The notes beneath the pieces were generated by a model that was not told where the DNA came from, did not search any database, and worked only from the letters and a program-made list of their open reading frames with translations. A stretch of DNA of 64,000 nt from the NCBI RefSeq assembly GCF_900109615.1, contig NZ_FOIX01000003.1, positions 1 to 64,000 of the forward strand, read 5' to 3'. This DNA is from Kaistella antarctica. Lineage in GTDB: Bacteria; Bacteroidota; Bacteroidia; Flavobacteriales; Weeksellaceae. Both the position numbers and the translations under genes were made by a program. Positions 43,815 to 52,336 of the stretch are shown here, piece by piece (the first letter of the stretch is position 1; each line of letters opens with the position of its first letter).

Positions 43815-45122
43815 ATGTCGAATATTGTCGCCATAGTAGGACGTCCCAACGTTGGGAAATCCACCCTTTTTAATCGTTTTCTAGAACGTAGAGAAGCCAT
43901 TGTAGATTCAACCGCCGGAGTTACCAGAGACCGTCATTACGGAAAATCTGACTGGAACGGAGTTGAATTCACCGTTATCGACACCGGAGGTTATGAAGTA
44001 GATACTGAAGATGCCTTTCAAGGAGAAATTATCAAACAGGTTGAATTAGCTGTTGATGAAGCAACTTCAATTATCTTCATGCTGAATGTAGCTGAAGGTT
44101 TAACCGATACAGATATCGAAATTCACGAAATGTTACGCCGTGCCAATAAGCCAGTTTACATCGTAGTGAACAAAGCCGATTCTGCAAAAGAAGAATTAGC
44201 TGCAACCGAATTTTATCAGCTGGGAATTTCAAAATATTACACCATGTCTTCTGCAACAGGTTCTGGTACAGGAGAGTTGTTGGATGATATCGTAAAAGAT
44301 TTCCCCACTACCGACTACAAAGATCCATTCGAAGGTTTACCAAAAATTACCATCGCAGGAAGACCAAACGTTGGAAAATCTACCTTAACCAATGCGCTTT
44401 TAGATAAAGAACAAAATATTGTAACCGATGTTGCCGGAACAACCCGTGATTCTATCCAAACTTTATATAATAAATTCGGACATGAATTTGTTCTGGTTGA
44501 TACCGCTGGAATGCGTCGTAAAGCGAAAGTAAAAGAAGATTTAGAATTTTATTCTGTAATGCGTTCTGTGCGTTCCATCGAGTATTCTGATATTGTGATT
44601 ATCATGGTTGATGCGACTTTAGGTTGGGAATCTCAGGATATGAACATTTTCGGATTGGCTCAGAAAAATAGAAAAGGAATCGTAATTGTTGTTAATAAAT
44701 GGGATTTGGTGGAAAAAGAAACCAATACCACTCGTGATTTTGAAGCGAGAATTAAGGATAAAATTGGTCAGTTTACCGACATTCCAATTCTTTTTGTATC
44801 TGCTTTAACGAAACAGAGAATTCTGAAAACAGTAGAAGTTGCGATGGAAGTTTATGCCAATAGAGCGAAGAAAATTAAGACTTCTAAGCTGAATGAAATT
44901 ATGCTTCCCATTTTTGAAAAAACGCCGCCACCAGCATTGAAAGGAAAATACGTGAAAATTAAATATTGCGTACAACTGCCAACGCCAAGTCCGCAGTTCG
45001 TATTTTTCTGCAACTTACCTCAATACGTAAAAGAAGCCTACAAAAGATTTACTGAAAATCAACTTCGAAAGGAGTTCGGATTCACCGGTGTGCCGATTGA
45101 AATTTATTTCAGACAAAAATAA
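43815..45122 (+). CDS. der: Ribosome-assembly GTPase Der (EngA)
   Basis: A 435-residue double-GTPase needed for 50S subunit assembly. Both G domains are complete: G1 GRPNVGKST at residue about 8 and again at about 182, DTAG-type G3 (DTGG and DTAG) and NKxD G4 motifs (NKAD, NKWD). A C-terminal KH-like domain (about 355-435, KIKYCVQLPTPSPQFVFFCN) follows. Length and architecture are normal. The leader carries a hairpin. An S23-type gene and upp follow in the same direction. Confidence 0.96.
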   Translation: MSNIVAIVGRPNVGKSTLFNRFLERREAIVDSTAGVTRDRHYGKSDWNGVEFTVIDTGGYEVDTEDAFQGEIIKQVELAVDEATSIIFMLNVAEGLTDTDIEIHEMLRRANKPVYIVVNKADSAKEELAATEFYQLGISKYYTMSSATGSGTGELLDDIVKDFPTTDYKDPFEGLPKITIAGRPNVGKSTLTNALLDKEQNIVTDVAGTTRDSIQTLYNKFGHEFVLVDTAGMRRKAKVKEDLEFYSVMRSVRSIEYSDIVIIMVDATLGWESQDMNIFGLAQKNRKGIVIVVNKWDLVEKETNTTRDFEARIKDKIGQFTDIPILFVSALTKQRILKTVEVAMEVYANRAKKIKTSKLNEIMLPIFEKTPPPALKGKYVKIKYCVQLPTPSPQFVFFCNLPQYVKEAYKRFTENQLRKEFGFTGVPIEIYFRQK

Positions 45123-45181
45123 AGTTGATTGATGATGTGTCGATTTGTTAATTTGCTGATTTAAATAAGAAACTTAAACAA

Positions 45182-45529
45182 ATGGAAAAAAGGAATGAAA
45201 TTTTGGAATTGAGTATTCAATTTGCATTAAACATCATAGAATTTACCGAAATTCTTGAAAGTAAAAGAAAATTTATTATTGCTAATCAATTGCTAAAATC
45301 TGGGACATCTGTAGGTGCAAATATTTTTGAAGCTCAAAGCGCGGAAAGTAGAGCAGATTTTATCTATAAATTAAAAATTGCGGATAAGGAAGCAAAGGAA
45401 TCTGAGTATTGGCTTTTACTGTGTGAGAAATCTTCAAGTTATCCTTTTAACGAAGATTTAAAAATTGCATTGCTTAGTATTCAAAAGCTTTTGTCAAAAA
45501 TTATAGCGACTTCAAAAATTAATAAATAA
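45182..45529 (+). CDS. Four-helix-bundle protein (S23/rRNA intervening-sequence family)
   Basis: A 115-residue all-helical protein. Signatures are LSIQFALNIIEFTEIL, LLKSGTSVGANIFEAQSAESRADFIYKLKIADKEAKESEYWLLL, which place it in the S23/23S-rRNA-IVS protein family. Such genes are found either inside 23S rRNA insertions or as free cassettes scattered between unrelated genes in Bacteroidetes. Here it separates der from upp and is flanked by short inverted and direct repeats of the sequence ATGATGTG/CACATCAT, which suggests insertion as a unit. Confidence 0.9.
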   Translation: MEKRNEILELSIQFALNIIEFTEILESKRKFIIANQLLKSGTSVGANIFEAQSAESRADFIYKLKIADKEAKESEYWLLLCEKSSSYPFNEDLKIALLSIQKLLSKIIATSKINK

Positions 45530-45553
45530 GCTAAAAGGTATTTTTAGCATCGT

Positions 45554-45584
45554 CACATCATCACATCAAAAATCATCACATCAA
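45554..45584. repeat. Short direct repeats flanking the S23 cassette
   Basis: ATCATCACATCAA occurs at 45557-45569 and 45572-45584 (15-bp period). CACATCATC (45554-45562) is the reverse complement of GATGATGTG at 45131-45139 on the other side of the S23 gene. Confidence 0.75.
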
Positions 45585-45588
45585 TATT

Positions 45589-46239
45589 ATGATAACAATT
45601 CTTTCAGACCACTTTTCTCTTGTCAATACTTGGATTAATGAACTTCGAAATGTCGATATTCAACATGACCGTTTGCGATTCCGTCGTAATATGGAACGTA
45701 TTGGGGAGATTGCTGCCTTCGAAATCAGCAAAGGATTAGAAACGGAAGAGATTGAAATTACGACGCCTTTAGACCAAATAAAAGTAAAGGAAGTGTCCGT
45801 TCAACCAGTTATTACAACTATCCTTAGAGCAGGAGTTCCTTTGTTCCAAGGGATTTTAAATTATTTGGATAAAGCAGATTGTGGATTTGTTGCCGCTTAC
45901 AGAAAACACGATGCCAACGATTATTTTTCTATCAAACAGGATTATTTAACTTGTCCTAGTATTGATGGCAGACCTTTAATCGTGGCAGATCCAATGTTGG
46001 CAACCGGAGCGAGTTTAATTGAAGCCATCAAGGATTTGTTAAACCACGGGAAACCTTCGCAACTTCATATCGTTGCCGCAATTGCTTCTCAGCAAGGAGT
46101 TGATACGATTCGAAAAGCCTATCCCGAAGCAAAAATTTGGGTTGGAGTAATTGATGAAGGCTTAACTTCCAAAGGGTATATCACTCCCGGTTTAGGTGAC
46201 GCTGGAGATTTATCTTACGGTGAAAAACTACAGAGATAA
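45589..46239 (+). CDS. upp: Uracil phosphoribosyltransferase
   Basis: A 216-residue pyrimidine salvage enzyme converting uracil and PRPP to UMP. The PRPP-binding loop is DPMLATGASLIEAIKDLL (about 129-146), preceded by PVITTILRAGVPLFQGIL. The uracil-binding end GYITPGLGDAGDLSYG is intact. Length is typical. It follows the S23 cassette and converges on comF. Confidence 0.93.
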   Translation: MITILSDHFSLVNTWINELRNVDIQHDRLRFRRNMERIGEIAAFEISKGLETEEIEITTPLDQIKVKEVSVQPVITTILRAGVPLFQGILNYLDKADCGFVAAYRKHDANDYFSIKQDYLTCPSIDGRPLIVADPMLATGASLIEAIKDLLNHGKPSQLHIVAAIASQQGVDTIRKAYPEAKIWVGVIDEGLTSKGYITPGLGDAGDLSYGEKLQR

Positions 46240-46268
46240 TAATCTTCACTTTTATTTTTTATTTAAAA

Positions 46269-46329
46269 AAATCTGTGAAAATCTGTGAGAATCTGTGCGC
46301 TGATTTACGCACACGGATGTCACAGATTT
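46269..46329. repeat. AATCTGTGAA tandem repeat with inverted partner
   Basis: Three copies of the decamer AATCTGTGNN (46270-46299) are followed by a TGTGCG/CGCACA hairpin (46294-46299 and 46308-46313) and then CACAGATTT (46321-46329), the reverse complement of the repeat unit. Confidence 0.75.
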
Positions 46330-46352
46330 ACATAGATAATTATATACTGTTG

Positions 46353-46384
46353 AAAGTCCTTGTCTTTTTGAGAGGGACTTTTTT
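46353..46384. terminator. Terminator between upp and comF
   Basis: AAAGTCC (46353-46359) and GGACTTT (46375-46381) form a 7-bp stem, followed by Ts. It suits the plus-strand upp transcript and may also act on comF. Confidence 0.6.
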
Positions 46385-47036
46385 AATCCATTGCCATTAC
46401 CAGAACACTCACTTTATTATTTCCTTCTTTCAGTATTTGCCACGCCACAGCGCTCATGGTATTTCCGGTGGTGAAAACATCATCGACCAATAAAACATGT
46501 TGATTTGAAATTTGTTTGGTGATTGAAAATAAATTTTCGTTGAAAATCCGTTGTTCGCGATTTTTTTTCGCTTGTGCTTTTTTGTAAAAATTCCTCTTTA
46601 TTAAGGTGTGGTCACATGGAATTTTTAACTGTTTAGAAAGATGGTCGGCAAAGAGATGCAGTTGGTTGTATCCGCGCTCTTTCTGTTTCTTTGGGTGAAG
46701 TGGAACCGTTACCAAAAGATCAACTCCTAAAGAATTAAAATCTAATTTTTCAGCGGTCCAGTTGGCGAGAATCGCTCCGATTTTCTTGCGACTGCCATAT
46801 TTGAGTTGATGGATAATCTTTTGACCCACACTTTCATCTTCAAAGTGCATCAAGGCAAGCGCATTTTCTAGTGGGAAGAGCAAACGGCATTTTTCCAGTA
46901 AAAGATTGCTTTCTAAAAAATGATGGTGCGTAAAATGAATCTGGTTAAAACACAATTCGCATACCACTTCATCGTGATGGATAATTCGATTGCATTGCAG
47001 ACATCGATTCGGAAAAAGTAAGTCTACTAAAAACAT
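46383..47036 (-). CDS. ComF-family phosphoribosyltransferase-like protein
   Basis: A 217-residue ComF homologue, related to competence protein ComFC. The N-terminal zinc finger is CLQCNRII...CELC (about residues 12-33). The phosphoribosyltransferase fold ends with VLLVDDVFTTGNTMSAVAWQIL, a PRPP-type loop. It probably acts in DNA uptake or processing, by family knowledge. It is transcribed away from the glyoxylate regulator gene and may be monocistronic. Confidence 0.9.
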   Translation of the reverse strand: MFLVDLLFPNRCLQCNRIIHHDEVVCELCFNQIHFTHHHFLESNLLLEKCRLLFPLENALALMHFEDESVGQKIIHQLKYGSRKKIGAILANWTAEKLDFNSLGVDLLVTVPLHPKKQKERGYNQLHLFADHLSKQLKIPCDHTLIKRNFYKKAQAKKNREQRIFNENLFSITKQISNQHVLLVDDVFTTGNTMSAVAWQILKEGNNKVSVLVMAMD

Positions 47037-47087
47037 ACTCTGTTAGTTTATTGAAAGTTACAATTTAGTTTTAAATGAAATTAATTC

Positions 47088-48560
47088 CTATCGTAAAATA
47101 TCCTTCCGAATCTTTTGAATCGACTTCTTCATATTTTCATTAAAAATTTCCTTCTCCAGTCTTAAAGGTGGCGCTTGTCGAACTTCGCAATCCGGAATAC
47201 TGCAGAATTCGCAGGTTACGCCAACATTGACGGTTTTAAGTTGGTCACTTTTTGCGAATTTAATTTTCTTTAAAGAATTGGAATTCAATAAAATACCGAT
47301 ACAATAACTTCTATTCGTTCCATCGGAAAAAGGATTCTTTTGCGAGGTGGATATCACCAAATAAGTTAAGCCGCTGTCTTTGTAATGAGAGATTTGAGCT
47401 TCCGTTACTTGTTCGTTTTCTTTCAAATCCTTTAAGTTTTTTACCGCAATCCAGCGTCTGCAATAATGTTCGTTCGTCGCATTGGCGTGTGGCGCCTGTT
47501 GCTGGTTCAGGTGCAATTCTTTTAAGATCTGAATTTTATCTGAATTCTTTTTCTTCGTAAAACAGAGATAGAATAAATCTTTAATCCCCAATTCCTGTGG
47601 TAAAATATTCGTTAGGCGATAGTAGAAGGTTTCCGGTGAATTGGTAAATTCTTCGATAAGATTTTCAAATAGTTTTGGATCCCATTCGGAATTTTGAAAA
47701 AACGCATTGATTTCATTAGACAAAAGATCTTTTCGAATCAATAAGCAACCAGCAAAATATGAGGCATAATAATTATTCAGCAACTCTTCAAAACTGGTGA
47801 AATCCAACCACGAATAAGTGTTTGGACGAGGATTCAGATTCATGACATTAAATCCAATTTCTTTTGCGAGAATAAAGGTCTTTTGATCTTCATCTAAAAG
47901 TTCATTCAGTAAAAGCAATTTCGTCTCCGGAATATAAAGCGACCTTAATTTTCCTGAAGCACCATATTGTTCCAAATCCAACGATTTAATTTCATAATCA
48001 AATTGTGATTTTAATATCGCTTCGAATTCCGATGAATGAGGTTTATTCAACAGTTCATTTTCTACAATGTAATTGATCGCTTTCTCTTCGATTTCTGGAA
48101 AATAATTATCATACAATTCCTGAAAGCTTCTGATCACGGCAAAGTAAAACTGCTCTTTGCTTAAATTGTAATTTTTCGAAATCTCAATTAAAGTATTGAT
48201 AAAAGCGGTGACTTTTTTAGGCGCATCACTGATAATACTGATGAGGTTTGTTTTATTAATTCCAAAAAGTTCAAGCGGAATTTCTTTGAAGAAATCGGAC
48301 TGTATAATTTCTGCAATTGGAGCTAAACTTTTGTCCAGTTTTGTAGAAACCAAATCGTCATAAGTGCAGTTAAGAGCGATGGCCAGGTTGGCGATTTTAT
48401 CATGTTTCGGATATTTCTTACCGTTCTCAATCTCATTTAAATAAGATTTAGAAACGCCAGTTAAATTAGCCAGATCCTGCAAAGAAAAGCTTTTCTTTTG
48501 TCGGAACTGCCTCATCTTCAATCCGAAAACTGTTTTTATGAAATCACTATCGCTTGCCAT
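47088..48560 (-). CDS. RamB/ScfR-type XRE regulator next to glyoxylate-shunt genes
   Basis: A 490-residue regulator. An N-terminal XRE helix-turn-helix (MRQFRQKKSFSLQDLANLTGVSKSYLNEIENGKKYP, about 16-51) is followed by a long ligand-sensing region related to IrrE/DUF955. A C-terminal zinc-type cluster follows (CRRW..., then VTCEFCSIPDCEVRQAPP, about 445-462), as in the RamB/ScfR family of short-chain acyl-CoA-responsive regulators. In Corynebacterium RamB controls aceA and aceB. Here the gene is divergent from aceB, with palindromes between, so a regulator of the glyoxylate shunt is a strong inference. Confidence 0.88.
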   Translation of the reverse strand: MASDSDFIKTVFGLKMRQFRQKKSFSLQDLANLTGVSKSYLNEIENGKKYPKHDKIANLAIALNCTYDDLVSTKLDKSLAPIAEIIQSDFFKEIPLELFGINKTNLISIISDAPKKVTAFINTLIEISKNYNLSKEQFYFAVIRSFQELYDNYFPEIEEKAINYIVENELLNKPHSSEFEAILKSQFDYEIKSLDLEQYGASGKLRSLYIPETKLLLLNELLDEDQKTFILAKEIGFNVMNLNPRPNTYSWLDFTSFEELLNNYYASYFAGCLLIRKDLLSNEINAFFQNSEWDPKLFENLIEEFTNSPETFYYRLTNILPQELGIKDLFYLCFTKKKNSDKIQILKELHLNQQQAPHANATNEHYCRRWIAVKNLKDLKENEQVTEAQISHYKDSGLTYLVISTSQKNPFSDGTNRSYCIGILLNSNSLKKIKFAKSDQLKTVNVGVTCEFCSIPDCEVRQAPPLRLEKEIFNENMKKSIQKIRKDILR

Positions 48561-48632
48561 TAATTAAAATTAATTTATAATATATCTAAATAGATTGTAA
48601 AATCCGATGAATACAAAGATAAATAAAAATAA

Positions 48633-48644
48633 GCGATTGTTCGC
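48633..48644. promoter_or_regulatory. Operator candidate 1, imperfect palindrome
   Basis: GCGATTGTTCGC differs from the perfect palindrome at 48668-48679 at two central positions and lies 35 bp from it, centre to centre. Confidence 0.5.
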
Positions 48645-48667
48645 ATAATAATTCTTATATAAATTTG

Positions 48668-48679
48668 GCGAACGTTCGC
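48668..48679. promoter_or_regulatory. Operator candidate 2, perfect palindrome GCGAACGTTCGC
   Basis: A 12-bp perfect palindrome just upstream of the aceB -7 box, at the position of the -33 region. A bound regulator would interfere with RNA polymerase there. Confidence 0.6.
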
Positions 48680-48700
48680 TGTTAGTGAAAGTTTTTTGTT

Positions 48701-48708
48701 TATGTTTG
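48701..48708 (+). promoter_or_regulatory. -7 box of aceB
   Basis: TATGTTTG matches TAnnTTTG and lies 29 nt before the aceB ATG at 48738. No -33 TTG is seen; the operator palindrome occupies that place. Confidence 0.55.
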
Positions 48709-48737
48709 TAATATTAAATCATCAAAGTTTAAACAAA

Positions 48738-50315
48738 ATGGAAACGGCAACACAATTTCAAATTCTTACTCAAGAACAATACAACGATATTTTCACCTCG
48801 GAATTAGTGACTTTTTTATCGGCGCTTCATTCGAAATTTAATGATGACAGAATTGCGCTTTTGCATGCTCGGACCATGAAACAAATCGAGTTTGATCATG
48901 GCCAACTTCCAAAATTCTGTCCTGAAACTGAAGAGGTTAGAAATGGCAATTGGGTGTGTAATCCACTTCCGAAAGATTTGCTTGATCGTCGTGTAGAAAT
49001 TACCGGACCTGTTGAAAGAAAAATGGTCATCAATGCTTTGAATTCTGGCTCATCCACTTTTATGGCAGATTTTGAAGACAGTAATTCTCCGACTTGGCAA
49101 AATTGCATGGATGGTCAACGAAACCTTTCAGATGCAGTCAATAGAACCATCAATTTTGAAAATGAAAATGGAAAGAAATATGAATTAGGTGAAAATTTAG
49201 CTACACTTTTGGTTCGTCCGAGAGGTTTGCATTTAGAAGAGAAAAATATAAAATTTAATGGTGAGAAAGCTTCTGCTTCTTTAATTGATTTTGGAATTTA
49301 CTTTTTTAGAAATGCTAAACAGTTAATTGAAAATGGCAGTGGACCTTATTTTTATTTACCAAAATTAGAACAGTACCAAGAAGCAAAATGGTGGAATGAC
49401 GTTTTCAAATTCTCTCAAGATTATTTAGAAATTCCACAAGGAACCATTAAAGCCACGGTTTTGATTGAAACCATCACCGCTGCTTTTCAACTCGACGAAA
49501 TTTTATTTGAATTAAAAGAACACAGCTCCGGTTTGAACTGCGGACGGTGGGATTATATTTTTTCCTATATCAAAAAGTTTAGAAATCTTCCCGAATTTTT
49601 AGTTCCAGACCGAGATCAAGTGACCATGGTATCACCATTTATGAGTGCTTATTCGAAAAGAGTTATTCAGGTTTGCCATAAAAGGAATGTGCACGCGATG
49701 GGCGGAATGGCCGCTCAGATTCCCGTAAAAAATAACTATGAAGAAAATGAAATCGCTTATGCAAAAGTTCGTGCAGATAAGGAACGAGAAGTAAAAAACG
49801 GCCACGACGGAACTTGGGTCGCTCATCCAGGATTGGTTTCTGTGGCGAAGAAAATCTTCGATGAATTCATGCCAACTCCAAATCAAATCGATAAAAAATT
49901 CGAAGAGTATCATATTTCAGAGGAAAATCTCCTTGAAATTCCAAAAGGAACCATCACTGAAAATGGCGTGAGAAAAAACATCAATGTCGGAATCTTATAT
50001 ATAGAATCTTGGTTAATGGGAGTTGGAGCTGCCGCTTTATATAATTTAATGGAAGATGCAGCAACTGCAGAAATCTCCAGAACGCAAATCTGGCAATGGC
50101 TAAAAAACGAAGCAAAACTGGAGGACGGACGAACCTTAATGCCTGAAATGGTTTTGCATTGGCAAGAAGAAGAACTGGAAAAAATCAAAAATTATGTTGG
50201 TGAAGAAAGATTCGACAATGGAAAATTCGAATTAGCAACCGAACTTTTTGATGACCTCATTCTCAACGACAACTTCGCAGAATTTCTGACTTTAAAAGCG
50301 TATCAGTTTATTTAA
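48738..50315 (+). CDS. aceB: Malate synthase A
   Basis: A 525-residue enzyme that condenses glyoxylate with acetyl-CoA to malate, the second step of the glyoxylate shunt. Conserved stretches are FMADFEDSNSPTWQNCMDGQ (catalytic base and substrate loop), VRPRGLHLEEKN, GLNCGRWDYIFSYIKKF and DGTWVAHPGLV, plus the NVGILYIESWLMGVGAAALYNLMEDAATAEISRTQIWQW C-terminal part. The conserved METATQFQ start is at 48738. It is followed by aceA and preceded by the divergent regulator. Confidence 0.95.
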   Translation: METATQFQILTQEQYNDIFTSELVTFLSALHSKFNDDRIALLHARTMKQIEFDHGQLPKFCPETEEVRNGNWVCNPLPKDLLDRRVEITGPVERKMVINALNSGSSTFMADFEDSNSPTWQNCMDGQRNLSDAVNRTINFENENGKKYELGENLATLLVRPRGLHLEEKNIKFNGEKASASLIDFGIYFFRNAKQLIENGSGPYFYLPKLEQYQEAKWWNDVFKFSQDYLEIPQGTIKATVLIETITAAFQLDEILFELKEHSSGLNCGRWDYIFSYIKKFRNLPEFLVPDRDQVTMVSPFMSAYSKRVIQVCHKRNVHAMGGMAAQIPVKNNYEENEIAYAKVRADKEREVKNGHDGTWVAHPGLVSVAKKIFDEFMPTPNQIDKKFEEYHISEENLLEIPKGTITENGVRKNINVGILYIESWLMGVGAAALYNLMEDAATAEISRTQIWQWLKNEAKLEDGRTLMPEMVLHWQEEELEKIKNYVGEERFDNGKFELATELFDDLILNDNFAEFLTLKAYQFI

Positions 50316-50471
50316 GTGCCAGGGAAAAAGAGCCAAGGAAAAAGGAAAAAGAGCCAAGAAACGTGAATGGTGAATTTTCACTTTCATTAAATGAAAAAGA
50401 AATAATATCAAAGCCATTGCTGAGTGAAACGGCTTTGCGCCCGTAATTTTTGCAGAATATAATTTTAAATT

Positions 50472-50492
50472 CTTTGCGTCCATTGCGTTAAA
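50472..50492. repeat. CTTTGCGT...GCGTTAAA intergenic repeat, copy 1
   Basis: CTTTGCGTCCATTGCGTTAAA resembles 52254-52274 and the reverse complement of 61023-61043 (about 18 of 21 bases). Confidence 0.6.
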
Positions 50493-50535
50493 TTATGTCC
50501 TAAAATTTAAAACCCACAACCTAAAACTTAAAAAT

Positions 50536-51822
50536 ATGAAAAAGCAAGAACAGATCCAGCAACTGGAAAAAGAATGGTTAGAAAGCCCAAGATGGAATGG
50601 TATCAAAAGACCGTATTCCGCTGAGAAAGTATTGAAACTTCGAGGATCTTATAAACTCGATTATACCATCGCCAAATTAATGTCAGAAAAATTATGGGAG
50701 CAATTAAACAACCAGGATTTTGTGGCGGGCTTAGGAGCCTTAACCGGAAACCAAGCGGTACAAGAAGTTGACGCAGGTTTAGAAGCAATTTATCTTTCAG
50801 GTTGGCAAGTTGCCGCCGATGCGAATTTGAGCGGAGAAATGTATCCTGACCAAAGTTTGTATCCTGCGAATTCAGTTCCGTCGGTGGTGAAAAGAATCAA
50901 TAATGCCTTGTTGCGTGCAGATCAAATTCAGACTGTAAATGGAGTAGACGAAGTCAATTGTAAAGATTATTTAGTTCCAATCGTTGCAGATGCAGAAGCA
51001 GGTTTTGGTGGAAACTTAAATGCTTTTGAATTGATGAAGCAAATGATAGAAGCTGGCGCAGCTGGAGTTCACTTTGAAGATCAATTATCATCTGCTAAAA
51101 AATGTGGACATTTAGGTGGAAAGGTTTTGGTTCCGACTCAAGAAGCGATCAATAAATTAGTTGCCGCACGTTTGGCAGCCGATGTTTGCGGAGTTCCAAC
51201 GGTCTTGGTAGCAAGAACCGATGCTGATGCGGCAGATTTATTAACTTCAGATATTGACGATAGAGATAAAAGATTTGTGACTGGAAAAAGAACAACTGAA
51301 GGTTTCTACGAAGTAAAAAATGGAGTAGAGCAGGGAATTGACAGAGGTTTGGCCTATGCACCTTACGCTGATTTAATCTGGATGGAAACTTCAAATCCTG
51401 ATTTGGATTATGCCAGAAAATTCGCAGAAGGAATCCACGCAAAATTCCCGGGAAAAATGTTGGCATATAATTGTTCACCCTCTTTCAACTGGGCTGCAAA
51501 ATTATCAGTTCCGGAAATGGAAACCTTCCGCGAAGAATTAGCAGCGATGGGTTACAAATTCCAGTTCATCACTTTGGCCGGATTCCACGCATTAAATACT
51601 TCTATGTTCGAGTTGGCTTTGGCTTACAAAGAAAGAGGAATGGCAGGGTACAGCGAATTACAGGAAAGAGAATTTGCCTTACAATCCAAAGGTTTCCGCG
51701 CGGTGAAACACCAGAGTTTTGTTGGAACTTCTTATTTCGATGAAGTTCAAACGGTTGTAACAGCTGGAAAGTCTTCTACCACGGCATTAGCTGGTTCTAC
51801 AGAAGCTGAACAGTTTCATTAA
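50536..51822 (+). CDS. aceA: Isocitrate lyase
   Basis: A 428-residue enzyme that splits isocitrate into succinate and glyoxylate, the first step of the glyoxylate shunt. The catalytic signature KKCGH (about residues 188-192) sits after [11 protein letters not shown]; the metal-binding DADAEAG-type stretch is [14 protein letters not shown]. The length is that of the short bacterial form. A 220-bp gap separates it from aceB, so it may share that transcript or have its own promoter. A terminator follows. Confidence 0.96.
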   Translation: MKKQEQIQQLEKEWLESPRWNGIKRPYSAEKVLKLRGSYKLDYTIAKLMSEKLWEQLNNQDFVAGLGALTGNQAVQEVDAGLEAIYLSGWQVAADANLSGEMYPDQSLYPANSVPSVVKRINNALLRADQIQTVNGVDEVNCKDYLVPIVADAEAGFGGNLNAFELMKQMIEAGAAGVHFEDQLSSAKKCGHLGGKVLVPTQEAINKLVAARLAADVCGVPTVLVARTDADAADLLTSDIDDRDKRFVTGKRTTEGFYEVKNGVEQGIDRGLAYAPYADLIWMETSNPDLDYARKFAEGIHAKFPGKMLAYNCSPSFNWAAKLSVPEMETFREELAAMGYKFQFITLAGFHALNTSMFELALAYKERGMAGYSELQEREFALQSKGFRAVKHQSFVGTSYFDEVQTVVTAGKSSTTALAGSTEAEQFH

Positions 51823-51863
51823 TTAAAATTCTAAATTTCCATAAATTTTTGAATTGTTTGAAG

Positions 51864-51893
51864 TCCTTTCCTTTTTTGGAAAGGATTTTTTTT
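51864..51893 (+). terminator. Terminator of aceA
   Basis: TCCTTTCC (51864-51871) and GGAAAGGA (51878-51885) form an 8-bp stem with a 6-nt T loop, followed by TTTTTTTT. Confidence 0.85.
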
Positions 51894-52075
51894 GGGCGTG
51901 TCTTTCTCCACCGCATTTCGCTCCGCAAGAGATCGCACTTTCCGTTCCAGAACGAGGAGCGAATTTCGATGATTCAGATTAAAAAATAGATATTGGAGTC
52001 AATCTTTTTTGAAACAAAAAAGGATTTCCACTTCAATCGCTCAAACGAGTTCTCCGTTTTATTACCAATCTTAGA
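51894..52075. repeat. GC-rich intergenic repeat island downstream of aceA
   Basis: The gene-free stretch 51823-52336 contains CGCATTTCGCTCCGC-like GC-rich sequence. CAATCTTTTTTGAAACAAAAAAGGATTTCCACTTCAATC follows, ending with the shared core GGATTTCCAC at 52022-52031. The same arrangement occurs, inverted, at 61.2 kb. Confidence 0.6.
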
Positions 52076-52145
52076 AAATTAACAATCTCTTTTTTCTGCA
52101 TAATTTTCAACCTTAAATCTTTCAAAACAGTATTGATTCTCACAA

Positions 52146-52178
52146 AACCTTGTCACGGTTCTAAACCGTGACAAGGTT
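52146..52178. repeat. Palindromic repeat AACCTTGTCACGGTT, copy 2
   Basis: The arms 52146-52160 and 52164-52178 are perfect 15-bp reverse complements with a 3-nt loop. Relative to copy 1 (26376-26408), one base pair is changed in both arms (A-T to C-G). Confidence 0.9.
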
Positions 52179-52253
52179 ACTTCAATATTTGTATTCCCTT
52201 TATTGAGTGAGGCGCCGTTGCAATCGAAATTTTAAGAAGCATTTTTTATAAGA

Positions 52254-52274
52254 CTTTTGCGTCTTTGCATTAAA
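52254..52274. repeat. CTTTGCGT-type repeat, copy 2
   Basis: CTTTTGCGTCTTTGCATTAAA, a diverged member of the family at 50472-50492 and 61023-61043. Confidence 0.5.
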
Positions 52275-52324
52275 TCAGCTTTTTACATGATCATTAATTG
52301 TTTCATGAAAGATTAAACTTTCTT

Positions 52325-52332
52325 TATCTTTG
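52325..52332 (+). promoter_or_regulatory. queD -7 box placed for a leaderless mRNA
   Basis: TATCTTTG matches TAnnTTTG and ends 4 nt before the ATG at 52337. Confidence 0.65.
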
Positions 52333-52336
52333 CCCC

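Noticed and set aside
52298-52336. Longer QueD start at 52298
   Set aside because: The TATCTTTG promoter box lies inside this extension, so it is upstream of the transcript; 52337 is the conserved start.
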